DNA of 64,000 bases from Anthoceros angustus (lineage: Eukaryota > Streptophyta > Anthocerotopsida > Anthocerotales > Anthocerotaceae), in contig MU008158.1 of NCBI GenBank assembly GCA_010909165.1, forward strand, positions 3,001,478 through 3,065,477. Direction: 5' to 3'. Shown piece after piece: positions 11,125 through 23,600 of the stretch. Made by a program: the position numbers and the translations under genes. The notes beneath the pieces were generated by a model, which ran no database searches, was not told where the DNA came from, and saw only the letters and a list, made by a program, of their open reading frames with translations. Position 1 is the stretch's first letter. Every line of letters starts with the position of its first letter.

Positions 11125-13760
11125 GTGCGAGACAAGAGGAGACATTCCTTGATCTCTAGTCCATCGCGACAGGGACCAATGATAAAGGAAAAGTTGTCAC
11201 TCATGTTATGGGAGTGTTCATACGATGTTGTCGAAGGCTTTAAGGGTTTATTGTGTGGGACACATCCGTATGAGGAGTTGAAGGCTAGAGTTCTTCAGAA
11301 CTCACCGTGGGATGGTTTCAGAACAAACCCCATACAGCAGTCTCCGCATGCGCTAGGGGCCATAGCTTGGATGGACAGTACTTTTATGTACATGGCTGAG
11401 AGGCTCCCAAATGTGGAGGTTTTCAATCTTCCCGACACGTCACAAAATTAGAAATATGGTTGCTATACAAACGAGAGTGCGAAAGGTCGGGGCTCGGATA
11501 TGTCACCTCGTGGTTCTTAAAGCTATGGAAATGCAACTACAGAGGTGAAGATCCCAAAGTCAAACCGGTTCTCGACATGCTCGCCTGTGATTGAAGACAA
11601 CTATCGGAACTCAACACGGAAGGTCGATCAAGGTCTTGGGCACTCTTGTTCCTCTGCATCGTCCTTTCTAACCTTTTTGTGTGAACTACTGCGGTTTGTC
11701 GTGGCCGTCTTGGTCCTAGGTGTCGGTCGTCGCTTGGAGGTTTGGCGCCTTCTTGGATGGAGGTTTGGTTAAGCGGCAGTCGGCGGCGCCCCTTATATCA
11801 CAAGAGAGTGGCGGCGGCGGCCCCTCTCTTCATTTCCGATGAGGCGTCCGACTGCCGGGATGGTTGGTTGTCGGGTACTACTCCCTCCCCTCCCCCCTCC
11901 TCCTCCTCCTCCATTGGGTCCGGCCCCCCCACCCAATCATGTTTACTAGTGGCGCCCCGCACCACCCTTGTTAATAGCAGGGGGTGCCGGCGGCGCCTAT
12001 GTCCCGTTGGCCACGGAAACCCTTGGGTGGAACTCCATAATCGACCTTGGCTCCCACCTACACCAAAATCCGCCCTCATGTGAAGTATATGTGTAATGAT
12101 AAATGAGAGGGCATGACTAGAGTGTTTCAAAGAATGGATTTTGAAACCGACTCCGTGAAGTTCTTGTTTTGTAACAGATGAAATATCAGTCGGGCCCATC
12201 GTGTCTTTTGCGAAACAGAGATGGCCAAACAGAGCAAAAGTTACGAGATCCGCATAAGTACATATTATCTATAGATGGATGGACGAGGCGAGGTACCACA
12301 CTTTTGAGGTGGTCAAGAACACGGATGAGGAGTCCATCTCTCACGTAGTTGGGTGTATGATTCACAACTACACGTATAAAGCGAGGGCCTTCTTGCATTA
12401 CGCAAATTTGAAATGACGCCAATTTGACTATCAACATTATGATGTGATACACAACTACGAGTATTAGAAGGTTTTATACTTGCAATTGGACAACACTTGT
12501 CGGAGAACAAGAATCAACTTCTTTTGCATATCCGAACATGTTAGTGGATATGGGAACTTTTGAGAAAGTAAAGGTGGGGTTTCTTCTCGTTGGACATACT
12601 CATGATCAAATTGACCAAATGTTTTCATGTTTTTCAAAGAGCTTGAAACACAGGAAGCTCATACTCTCCCGCATTGGCGGCAATTTTGAAAAGGCGTACA
12701 CTCCAACACCGGAGGTGAAGGTATTAACGGAGGTTCAGACTTCCGCTCCTATGTTTGGCCGTTCGACAAGGGGATGGGCGCCAAGCATCACTGGTGCGAT
12801 TGAACAACTGTCATTCGGCAGTTCAAAATTACAAGAAGAAAAAACTGGCCGTGGCCTTGTCGGTCATTAGAAGCAAACAATATTCGACATCGCCACAATG
12901 GGAAAGCGGAAGCCGGTTTGGAGTTTTGAAGTTTGTCCCATCCGGCGGCGTAACGCGGTGACATCCCTTCGCCGTGCCGTGATAAGAAAGGCACATCGTC
13001 GGGGTTATCCCCAACCGAGGTGTGGCTCACTTGAAGGAGGGCCTCTCGCGCTTAGACCATATGTCACGCAGAGGAATATAAATGGTGGGAAGAATTTTGG
13101 GTGGACCAAGAGGAGATCGTTGTGTGTGGAGAATAATATAGGGCTCGCACTCCAAGACGCATGGAAGTGGTTTTGGATGAAGTTGAAGAAACAGCCGAGG
13201 TTCTTCACGTGCACGATGAGGCGTTGCTAGAGGAGGCTTTACTCGGGGACCTTCCCCACGGATATGTACCTTGGTGCATATCAAACCGTTGTTAGACAAG
13301 AACAAGCTGCGGTTGAATGGTGACATTTGAAATAAGGAAAGACATGTTCATTGCGTCCCTGCACCACCGCTGAGCAGCCGTTTTGGATTGGCGGTCATTG
13401 ATGTTCACTTAGATGCACCGGATCCTCACTTTGTCGTTCATTGGTACATGGTGAGCACACGAGATGCGTATGAAGGAAGGTATGTTGAAGAATTTATAAT
13501 CCGACATGAAGGGACCCGGTGACGAAATCGGGGAAAAAGGAGGAAAGCTAATTTGCACAAAAGCATACAAAAGGTTTTGTGAACAAAACGTGATCATATA
13601 TTATGGTTTCAACTTGAATGCTCGCAAACATTTATATCTGTGGACAAGAAGGCGATCGACTAAAATTAAATGAATTGCGCTTCATGACTAGCCAAAGTGG
13701 CCCGATAGATAGTGAAGATAGTGGTGGTGATGCGAGCCTTGCGATGATGATGTAATTGAG
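11125..13760 (+). pseudogene. Broken transposon-type gene with GHTHxxIDQxFS motif (DUF7869-like)
   Basis: Coding pieces in several plus-strand frames look like one protein. An N-terminal part (11,125-11,600) reads CGTHPYEELKARVLQNSPWD and then, in another frame, EIWLLYKRECERSGLGY. A core at about 12,480-12,660 reads LQLDNT, then VGFLLVGHTHDQIDQMFS. A C-terminal part (13,030-13,600) ends near HFVVHWYMVSTRDAYEGRY. The pairing of a D-N word with GHTHxxIDQxFS is, from memory, typical of a large uncharacterised plant and protist family with an RNase-H-like look, often repeated in genomes and probably transposase-related (DUF7869-like). Frameshifts are frequent, so it is non-functional as written. 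The family name is my inference; the motif is seen directly. Confidence 0.5.
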
Positions 13761-14723
13761 GCGGAGTTCATGAACATCTGTGCCAAGATGTTTTGTCTTA
13801 TGTGGACACGTTTTTCTTCCTTCCTCTCAATAAGTTTCAATAGATTCTCCAAATTACTATTGTCCGTGGAAGGCTATTTTTCCCAGCCCGCACTTAACGA
13901 AAAACCGTTGTCTTCCGCCAAGTTAGTCATTATTATGCGATTACAAAGACCAGCGTGGAAACCAGCCTTCCTAAGCATAGCGACAAATCCATACGACGAG
14001 ACATCGGCGGAAGATGGTGTTGCTGTACGACGCATTTGACGGCGTTAACCAAACCGAGCGTTGTTTGTATGTCCATAGGCCATCCTCGACTGTCTCGATG
14101 ACTTCTTTGCATATTACGGTTCACCCCAGCAAGTGGGGAACACTATTTCTCTTCGCGTGTACAATGGGGGCCACAATTACACACGGTCAAAGGGTGTCCA
14201 TGGACGAGGAGGAAGAGGCGCCGGTCGGCGCCCGCTCAACAACATTAGAATTGTGTTTTCCGAGGCCCGACATTGACCCTCGACCATTGTACTAACGGCG
14301 AGAGTTGTACTTAATGGAAAAGGACCGCGCACCATGTTTTTGTGTTGCGGTTTTGCTCATCGGTCTTCATCATCACTGCACAACGGTCGTCCCATCCGGG
14401 TCCGAAATGGAGCCAAATGGATGTATGAGGGTTATCAAAACCCTTTGCCTCCTACATCGATACACGAAATTTGTGTGCAGCAGATGAACACCCTATTTTC
14501 AGGCATTTTGGACCACACGATTCAAAACCCTAAATGGAGACCCATTGGAAACCCTCATTGCCGAATAAAAGGCAGAAAACCCCCATGGTGCATATTAACC
14601 TCCTTACAGAATTACCATGTTCTGCCCTTTTCCGATGGGATTCTGCCAATTGTGAGGCCATGTCTCATGCGGCATGCGAAATGGTGAATTAGTTGATCAG
14701 CATGACCTATGTCACGAAGTTAT

Positions 14724-14751
14724 CACTACTAGAAACATGGTGCCCATGTTA
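14724..14751 (+). repeat. Left terminal inverted repeat of CACTA element
   Basis: Begins CACTACTAGAAACATGGTG and pairs with 21,729-21,756 on the opposite strand at 27 of 28 positions; the single mismatch is C against T at position 20. Confidence 0.8.
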
Positions 14752-17289
14752 CGTTTTGACCACGATTCTCTGACCCTCTAGAGCATTCATTGTTACGTGC
14801 CGGCGGGCTTTGCATACAAGCCTGCATTTATTACACAGCCAGTATGTAACACTATTCCCTTCCGGTAGTGCATTGTGTTCCTATTACCCGCCCTCCCGTC
14901 TTGTGCCCCTTATAATACAATATTGAGGTTCGTCTCGGTTTAAAAGTGCGCTGAAGCCTTGAGCTCCACGATGCACTTGATGTCGAGGAACGGAGTTAGC
15001 TCCCGCTTATGCGCATTTTAAGTGCGTGGCTCACATCGATGGCGTCAGTCGTCAGCTCTGGCATCGTAAATGCGTATAGGCGTGATTACATGGTGTGCCA
15101 TGGAGAAATGGGCGCGATGGCCATAAAGGCGCCCTGTTGTCTGGACGGCCGTCCACGGCCCGACATGTAAGTCGGTATGTCTTTGAATGCCCATGCTAAG
15201 GTGAGTTGTGTACTTGCAACGATGGGCAAGCGATTTGTGCCGGTGTGCGAAGGCGTGGACGCGTGACTCAATGCAGCGACTACGGACGCCCTTGGCCAGC
15301 GTCGATCGACCGGCGTCTTGGGATGCCGGTTTTGGTATCGACAAAGCAAGCGATCGCGATTGGTTGCTAGCAGCTGGTGGGGCCTTTCCGGGGCGATTGT
15401 GCCTCCTTACCACCGGCGGTACATGCACATTACGATGGCACATGGAACATGACGTTTCCTAGCCTACGGTGCATGTACATCACACACCAAGTTTCGGCAT
15501 GGGCGGCGTACACGAAACTGGGTCTTCAAAAACCTCACGTTCGGATCGGAGGGAAAGACGCATCATCACGTCGACCGTGATGAGCCCATAAAGTGCTCCT
15601 CCGGTAAGGTGCGCACGCCTCGACTAGCGATTACGCTGCCTCGAAATTTGGAAATGCCGCCGTCATTGCATAATGCATAATGACAGAGCCGCTCCACCAC
15701 GGTATGAGGTGACGTAGTGGCATGAGAGTTTGCCATCCACTGTTGCTTCATAAAGTGCTATACCGCTCTTTCTTCGAAGGGGATGTGAGCATGGACCGCA
15801 AGGCGTACTTTGGCCACATCGGAGGCAGTCCCAGGCAGCTCTGTCCATTGGGGGCCTCTCCCGCATAGATATCTTGTTGTCCACTTGTGATATTGAGCCT
15901 CTTCTTGCAAGGATGTCATGAGTTCCATAAAAATGGTAGGCAGTTGCAAAAGTGGCGCGTTCAAGGAGATTAATAGGGGAGGATGTCAATGAACCGCACA
16001 TCCATACTAGGACATTATGCATGGAAGCGATGAGAAGGTCAAGTAGATCTGCCTGGTGAGTGAATTTGAAGGAGAAGGCACTCAGCGCCCGCAGCGGCGC
16101 ACAGCGGACAACCACACGCCATCCGAAAAAGATGAGATGCCACACAACCACGGAGGTACCTTACGCCCCAAGTTTTGTCTGTGATTCGATTCTTTTGCGT
16201 AATGTAAAAATATATGGGCGGAGTGATTGACGCCATTGGGGAATCTTATTAAATTGCCTCGATTGGGCGGGGAGCTCCTGCATGCGCATCTCACATGCTT
16301 CAGAATAGAGAACCACGGTACTTAACGGTAACCAGCCCTCTCATCTAAAGCAAGCATAGGAAATGCTGGAGAGTAGAATCCATCAAACTTTCTTAGATGG
16401 AAAGGGCAGCCGCGGATTCGCCGCGGTTCGCGTAAGGTTTTGGCGATTGCCTTGTGAGCGATGAACACGATAATTTTTGAAGGGGGATATCACTTGCCGT
16501 GAACACCCCTTGTCACGAAGAACACCTTTCCTAGAAACGACATATGTGCCCTACTTTGATAATGCACACACCCTTTACGAGGTCATACCTTTGATAAAGA
16601 TGCACTTTCAAGTCTACACCGAGGCTGGAGCACAATAGGGTGTGGGCCCGTCTGCGTTTGTAGAATGCATAGAGGGCTGCCATTTTCATATGTTTATTAC
16701 AAGAAAACTTTTACTTTCAAGTGGTGGAACACAATGAAAACAATCTTGTACTAGCGGGAGTCTTATTTCAATGGTCGTGAGAACATTGCAACAAACAAGC
16801 GCTAAAGGAAGAAGTGGTCATCGGCATCGACAATAGTCATTCAAGAGTGCGGCGACTCATCCATGCCTTGCGCGGAGTCAAGTACCACCGCCATATTCGG
16901 AGGCGGTCCATATCCTCCGCCTCGAAGTTGTCGTTCTCCTCCATTGCTTGCTCGTCTTCAATAGTACCATTCTTGGGCCCGGTCCGGCGGTGTCGGCCAC
17001 CGACATCTAGCATCTGCGACCCTCATCCAAAAGGTCGCGATCGTGGTCTTCAACCTTCGGCACTCAATGCAACCACTTGGGCTTTAAGGCAATGCTAGCG
17101 TCCTTAAAATGAACAAAGTTAGTTGCCCATGCGCCCATGCAAGCATCCTTAAAATCAACAAAATTGAGTTGTTAGGAAGATACGGGTTTGAACACGCAAC
17201 CTATTCATTACTACACTTATTTCCCAAACACTTGACCAACAATCCCAAGTTGCAACTCTTGAGGCGCTAAATATATATTTTCTTGAAGA

Positions 17290-17640
17290 CAGCCTATGAG
17301 GCCATGGGGGCGCCGGCCCGGCGCGCCATGGGCGGGCGTGTGGGCGGCCGGCCGGCAGTGTGCTGGGAGGCGCCGGCGGCGGTGCCCATGGGCGGTGTGC
17401 TAGGGGCGGCCGGCGTGGCGCCCATGGGCGGTGTGCTAGGGGAGGGGCGGCAGCGCCCATGGGCGGTGTGCTAGGGGCGCCGGCCGGCGCCATGGGGGCG
17501 GCGTGTTGAGGCGCGGCGCCGGCCCAGGGTTGCTAGGCGGGGCGCCCGGCGCCATGGCAGTGTGCTAGGGGAGGCGCGGCCGGCGCCATGGCGAGGCATC
17601 TTGGGGAGGCCGGTCGGCGCGCCCTCCTTATACGGTGCAT
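17290..17640. repeat. GC-rich minisatellite, about 36-bp period
   Basis: About seven imperfect units share the word GTGCTAGGGG (or GTGCTGGGAG, GTGTTGAGGC) at roughly 34-38-base spacing. Between them are GGCGCC, GCCGGC and GCCCATGGGC palindromes. Local G+C is far above its surroundings. Open frames across it encode only Gly/Ala/Pro/Met repeats and are not genes. Confidence 0.8.
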
Positions 17641-17749
17641 CTGCGGTGAAGCTAGGGGGACAAGAAGGAGCAGCGGGTATCCTATCACCGATGGAAGGTG
17701 TGGCCCATTTGCGGGAAGGGTTAAAGATTTGCGTCCATAAGTATTGAAG

Positions 17750-18430
17750 AGTACAAGTGGTGGGAAGCCTTTTGGGTGGACGGAAGGAGATTGCTATCAT
17801 TGTGGAGAATAACATTGGGCTAGTGCTACACGTCCTTGGAAGTGGTTTTCACGTGTAGAAGTGGATCATACTGACGACCACTTCAAGTGCGGATGAAGCT
17901 TTGCTAGATGAGGCATTATTGAGGACCTCCACAGTGATATGTACTTGGGGGCATATCAAAATGCGGGAAGGCAAGCTGGAAATGGCGGATGAATGGGGAC
18001 ATAAAATCAGGAGGGATGTTTACGGCGTGCCGTGCAATACGGACACGCATACTAGGCCATTACGGATTGGGAGGTCATTGACGTGCTAAGCGCACCCGAC
18101 CTCACTTTCTTATCCACGGTATCGGACCGAGCACATAGATGCGTATGAAGGAGATATGCGAGAATACATAGTCCGGTGGTAACCCATCGGTCCAATCTTA
18201 GGAAAAAGGGAATAAGGTCCATTACCTCATACAGGAGGTATTTGTAGAATGAAGCAGTCATCTGTATTATGGGTTTGTGTTGAGCATGCGGAAACATCTG
18301 TCACGGTGGACAAAAGCGATAAGGGATAAGCTCTGCGAGTTGCGTGGCTTCATACAACTGCGAGTCAAAGTGCGCGAAGATAGTGATGACAATGCGGAGA
18401 ATTTGGACCAAGTGATGACGATGGATTGAA
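17750..18430 (+). pseudogene. Second diverged copy of the 3' part of the GHTH-motif gene
   Basis: This stretch aligns by eye with 13,080-13,740. Shared blocks include GGTGGGAAG followed by TTTTGGGTGGAC, GTGGAGAATAA, GGAAGTGGTTTT, TATGTACTTGG against TATGTACCTTGG, GATGCGTATGAAGGA, and a final acidic segment encoding EDSDDNA against SEDSGGDA. Both copies are riddled with indels. It lies within the CACTA termini, whereas the longer copy lies outside them. Confidence 0.6.
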
Positions 18431-21400
18431 CTACGGGGATGAGTGGGAAATCTCGTTTTCCGGGGTCCCGAGTTAATGTTGTAAGTCCGTTCTTGATGTT
18501 TACGTGTTGAAATACCATCCGTGGCTTTTGTGGTGTCATAACAAAACCACATTTCCATCCCAAAGCGAGTTCTGATCGTCCACCTTGAGAACGGCCTTCC
18601 TCACCGTTCCTACTTTGCATCATTCCCTAGGTTCGAGTTTGCGACCACCATTCACAAACATTCTTTGGATGGAAGTAGTAACTTTCTTGGGTGACACCCT
18701 TTTTTTGAGCTTTTCCGTGCCTTCAAAAGCATTTTAGGGCCCATCAAAACCCCTTGAGATTATTTGCGGAAAACCCCTTGAGATTATTAACCCCTTCAAA
18801 ATTATCGTGTTTGAGATTCATGTATGAAACTTGCCTTGACGCACGTTACAAAGCGGTTATGTGAAGAGGAGTAAAGGAAGCGTGTAACACTTGTCACCCT
18901 ATCGTCACCATGCAATTGGAATGAGAGCGGGTGGCATGGCGATAACAAGAATGGAAAAGCGGTAGTCGATGTGATCGATCGATGTGGCGAGTCCATCGGT
19001 TTTCGCTCTGCATGTAAGGATGTGCGGCAATAAATTGCCATGTCAAAAACTATTGACAATTCCATCAATTGAAAACATTGGCGGTAGAGAGGCGGAGGAG
19101 GGTCTGGCGGTTTGGCACCGCCATGTCGAGATGGAGTCGAAGGAACAAGTTTCCCTTTTGCTGGTGATTTCGGTCACATGGCGGGCGAGTCAGTCTGACG
19201 GGTGGTCTTTTGTCCGGAGACGCAGTGCGGAGGGGCGAGGCAGCGGTTTGAAAGAGGCTACAATCTGCGCCATTCCGCGGTTTGCCATCGTTCTGTTCCC
19301 ATCTTGCGCTTTATCCTAACCAGTACGAATGCCTTGCACATCGCCAGGACCCGTGTGAGTCCGGCAATTCTCGCCGGTTCGAGAACTCCGGCTTGGAAGA
19401 CATGGTTTGAAGTGCCTATACCTTTAGGACACGGTTAGTTTGAACATGTTCATGATGTGATACTAAAAGTTTGGCGCGCTCACATACCTTGGTGGTGTGT
19501 AATTGCTGTTGAAGGAAGCATCGGCGTCTTCGCAAAGGCTGATGTCGTGGTTGACGTGAAATTTCGAAGGGTGGACATTGGGAGCACATGGAAATGCCAT
19601 ATAGGATCCAGGATCACGGATGGAGGACATGGATGTTGGGAGGACCTCGCACGGAGGAAAATGTCCGGACGAGGTTCCGGATTCACGACAAGATGCCGAG
19701 TAATGGCGGTAGTGCCGCGTATTTCGCTTGGCGGACCCTCCACGAAGTGTGGGCGGGGAATTTTCGGTGCGCGGTCATGGCGGAGGCACCATGTTGCTGC
19801 AAACATGGGGCCAGTTGTGGACGACATGGACAACAAGGAGCTTGTCGGAGCAATACTACGGAAAAGGGGATTGCGGTGGGTCCAGGACCAACTGTTGGAG
19901 CTAACAAGTGGCGGGCAAGAGGAAGGGAATGTGGCGACGCCGGGCTTCGCCACCATTGACATTTGGTGGCCTCAATGTGCCACGGCACAAGAAGTTCATG
20001 GAAGTCATCCGCAAAGCGCAAGCGAGATTCCGGGCAAATGGAGCGACTTGTCGCAGTGGAAGGAAGGAACTGCGGTGAAGTGGCTTCCGGTTCAGATCTC
20101 TGGTGAAGTCCATGATTAGGTCGGAGTTTAGTCGGTACACGACGCGGAACAATGGAAGCGGCAAAGGCATACGCCTTAGCGGAGAAGAGTAGGGAAAAAA
20201 GCTGCAGCTTTGAAACCTCCAGGCGGATGAAAAGGTGTGGAGGATATTGTCACATGGGCACGAGTTGAACTCGGACAACACGGGAACTTTTGCCGTCAAG
20301 CATCGCTTGCGGCAAAAGAGATTGAGAAATCCAATGGACAAGGGCCAAACCCATGGGGCGGTGTGGAGCGTCTGGGAGTTCAAGTTCCAAGAAAAGTATG
20401 GGAGAGCCCCTACGAAGAATGCGAATTTGGTGCACTCCGGCCACTAGCGAAAATGCATGAACTGGGATGTGATGAAGCGGGGAGAACCACATGGCGGTTT
20501 GAAAGATCTGCGGGTCATAATAAGGGCTCAACGCGATGCCAAACCCAGGCCAAACGCAATTAATTGTTAATTTAATTGGATTTGGATGTTGGTGCTTGAG
20601 ATGAGGATGAAGACGGTGGGGAAGAGCCGGATGGGGATGACTACGAGGACACAAATTCCGAGGGCAGTGCTGGAGGGCGAGGACGGAGAAGAGTATGCGA
20701 GAGGGGAAGGGCGAGTGCGAATGGGGATGAAGACAGCAGGCGGAATGGAAAAAGCGGCATGTCACACATGCATGAGTCACTAGGTGGAGGGGCATCGGCG
20801 TCGGACGATTTCGAGAAGTGTATACTCGTTCTCGGAGCGACAAAGCGGCGATGGGTGGCCACGTCACAGCGGTAGAAGGCGAGATAGCGAGGCGGCGGTG
20901 AAGACAAAGGCCTCGGCGTCGAAGGGGAAGGAGGCGCGAAAGTCCGGTGAGACGTCTTGATGGACTCATGAGGTTTGGGCTGCACTGTTACGCACTAATG
21001 TTTCTTCTCATGCGAGCTGGCCGGTCATGGGCGTCGCAATGTGGAGGGGCACGCAACCATCCGAAGAGAACCACAATGGAAAGGCACAAAGCGGAAAGGG
21101 ACGGCATGTCGGGCGAAAAGAGCCAAAGGCAAAGTGTCATAGTGATGCAGCGGTGAATCGCCCGCGAGTATAATTAGATGTCGAGGCCGAAACTACAAAA
21201 CCATGAAATGATGACATGGTGCTTAGCGATTGGTGTAACCCACGTGTATTGTGATTTTGACGAAATAACGACTTCACATAGCATCGACTTTTTATGCACC
21301 GTACGTATGAAATGGCGGACATGAAGGCATCGTCGACAGGATCGGACGTATGTCGGCGAGTTCGAGAGGCATTACATGGGGCCGTGGGATGTACATGCCA

Positions 21401-21728
21401 CATGTCCGGGCGGTGATGGCTGTCGGGACATGAGCCGTTGCACCCCGAAAGGCAGGCGTCTGTGCGGGAATGATTCGAGGCGGATGGGGATGTCGGTAGC
21501 GTGTTAAGTTTGAAAAAAAACCCGATGGGTAATTAATGCGTGGACCGGAAGGCCACAAACTCGACAAAAGGAACCGAACTGACTCCAGCCCCCAAAGTAA
21601 AGTGTAACAAATTTTGTTGTCACGACCTTCATATTCGGTTTTGTAGGGATCCGACGGGACACGGCCTAATGCATGTTACAAAACCGCCATAAACGTTACA
21701 AACCCCGAATCCCGTTATAAAACACCAT

Positions 21729-21756
21729 AACATGGACACCATGTTTCTAGTAGTGA
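21729..21756 (-). repeat. Right terminal inverted repeat of CACTA element
   Basis: On the plus strand it ends TTTCTAGTAGTG, the complement of the left end. Subterminal GTTACAAA/GTTATAAA words lie just inside it. Confidence 0.8.
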
Positions 21757-21998
21757 TTATCTTATTAAGTGTCATCGCCTTGGTTGCATACAAAACAGCA
21801 AAATGAATAATGTAATGTGGACAAACATATAAGGCAACACTCTCAAAGGCTAAGTGCATAATGGCCAGCTGCCTTAGCCTCATCCTGGCTTCGTAAAACC
21901 CATTCTCCGCATCTTTTTCCTCAGCATGAGTTCTCTAGCTCTAGCGTCACGCCAAGCTGCACTCCTAATAAGGGTGTGACCTCGATGGGATTGTTGGA

Positions 21999-22310
21999 CT
22001 ATCTTGAAAAAAGCCAGGTGCACAGCAACCTAGTGCCTTGGACTCCATTCATGACAAAGGTGGGAATACCAATTCCATCTGTTTGTTGCTGATTGACCAT
22101 CACCGGTCCACCACTCTTGGCGACTCCGGTACGAAAGTGGCTCGAACATTCACATTCCCCTCCACAAAGCGGCCCACACTTGCAGTTTGTTTTCCCTGTG
22201 ATTGCGTCGGCATGCGCTCCGCATTCTCTCATCCATCGGGTTCCCAAAGCATCTCTCCGGTGCTCGCTCCCACATCCAGGTTTCCCACCATCTACGTTGC
22301 CTCCAGCATC
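21999..22310 (-). other. Cys-rich open frame with a metallothionein-like cluster
   Basis: The minus strand is open from about 22,325 to 21,999. It contains GKPGCG followed by RECGAH and then TNCKCGPLCGGECECSSHF. The C-X-C-X3-C-X3-C-X-C spacing recalls plant metallothioneins (type 4 / Ec), but the overall order does not match one I know, and no good start codon or promoter is apparent. It sits immediately left of the copia element. It could be a gene fragment interrupted by that insertion, or chance. Confidence 0.25.
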
Positions 22311-22338
22311 ACTTGACGGTGACGCCCGCCTGTTTTAA

Positions 22339-22594
22339 GGATATACAATGTTGATATCATAGTTAGGGTTTAGGGGTTTAAGTTATCCATATATTACCAA
22401 GATATGATAAGCTAGGGTTTACTAGATATGGTGTCGTTTCATTAGGGTTACGTCTCTAAGTGAATAGATACAACGTTTCATTAAATTTAGTTTTAGTTGT
22501 CTTTTCATGCATAAGCAACTTACTTCTTTCTTGATCCAACAATGTAATTATTCTATAATGTTTAATTGATCTACATTAGTCCATAAAATCTTCA
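22339..22594 (+). repeat. 5' LTR of copia element
   Basis: Matches 30,708-30,962 with about six differences. It ends AAATCTTCA. The first base is G where the 3' LTR has the canonical T of TG. It carries tandem TTTAGGG-like (telo-box) words near 22,363-22,378. It contains no CAG or CTG. Confidence 0.9.
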
Positions 22595-22606
22595 TGGTAT
22601 CAGAGC
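22595..22606 (+). promoter_or_regulatory. Primer binding site, initiator tRNA-Met
   Basis: TGGTATCAGAGC directly follows the LTR. It is the standard complement of the plant initiator tRNA-Met 3' end used by copia elements. Confidence 0.95.
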
Positions 22607-23600
22607 TAACCTAGTGTAGGTTGCATTCAAATGAATGCACATTGAAATTGTGCATTAGGAAATATGCACAATGCTTTTTTTGATTGTTTTCTTAATTTAT
22701 AAATAAGTTAAAATCAAGAAACATAAGATAGAATAAGAATGGATGTATTCTTGTTTTTTTATTTCTATTTTTATTTTGATAAATTCATATAAATTACGCA
22801 AGATGCAGATAGTCTAGCGCACTCCAGTTGAGTTGCTACTTGAGCAATTCAATGGAGGCACACTAGAGCACTGGTGGGGATATGTAAAAATCATATAAAA
22901 ACAGAAAATGCAGTGCATTGTATATACAATCGTGGCACATAGCCATGGAAAATTACATCTACCAAAATCCCGGTGAATCCTAGGAGGAACAATCAAAATC
23001 CAAGGCGGGATCGGCAAATGCCGAGAGACAAAACAGCACATCAATTACATGGGCGCATCCTACAGTGGAGCAACTTGCCCAAATCAAGCACAAGGAGACA
23101 CATTGCGAGGCCTTCAACACACTTCTCAATTGCTATTCCCAACGAGCTTGACTTGACATTCACAATTGACTAGCGGTGCAACACGACCACTTCGAGAACA
23201 TACACCACGCGGCTTCCTCACAGCAGGCGTTGTACATACATAGGTGTAAACACAATTGTTCAGCGTCTTGAGGCTAACAATAGGAATGTTGAAAGCAGAT
23301 GTCGTGATTTCGGTCATGTCATTGATCTGCAGGATTTGAAAGAGCGACTAACACACTTAGATTACAAGCTTGTAATGTTCGAAACCAGAGTTGTTGGCCA
23401 ACCCATTCGAGGCATGCAAGCACGTAAGTAAAACTAAGCATGAAAGGAAGTTTGATACACCTAACTCTTGCCCTTCATGCTCCACTTACGCATTCAATAA
23501 GTTTGAGATGAGAAACTCTAAGATAGTCTGCACGCTTTGGGAACAAACCATAGCCGCAGAGCACTCGGGAGCAACCACAAAACCAACACGCATTGTAAGT
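22607..23600 (+). other. Copia leader and 5' gag region, unreadable
   Basis: A+T-rich leader followed by short broken frames. Only weak gag-like character is seen (for example RLEANNRNVESRCRDFGHVI across 23,256-23,330). No confident start codon can be chosen. Confidence 0.4.

Larger units (their letters stand above)
14724..21756 (+). mobile_element. CACTA-type DNA transposon, 7.0 kb, degenerate
   Basis: The left end starts CACTACTAGAAACATGGTG and the right end is its inverted complement. The two 28-base ends match at 27 positions. CACTACTAGAAA is the hallmark terminus of CACTA (En/Spm) transposons. Inside the right end a GTTAyAAA word repeats three times within 60 bases (about 21,677-21,722), as expected of subterminal transposase-binding repeats. 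The three flanking bases differ (TAT left, ATT right), so no target duplication is visible. I could not find the usual TNP2/Transposase_21 or TnpA protein. Recognisable content is a GC-rich minisatellite and a fragment related to the gene at 11-13.8 kb. It may be non-autonomous. Confidence 0.65.

Noticed and set aside
17155-17815. Open frames through the GC-rich minisatellite
   Set aside because: Only Gly/Ala/Pro repeats from the tandem units; no stops because of high G+C.
14721-21759. Three-base target duplication of the CACTA element
   Set aside because: Flanks read TAT and ATT; they do not match, so no duplication is claimed.
22360-22380. TTTAGGG words as an interstitial telomere
   Set aside because: Only about two units, and they occur at the same place in both LTRs, so they are part of the LTR (telo-box-like), not telomere DNA.
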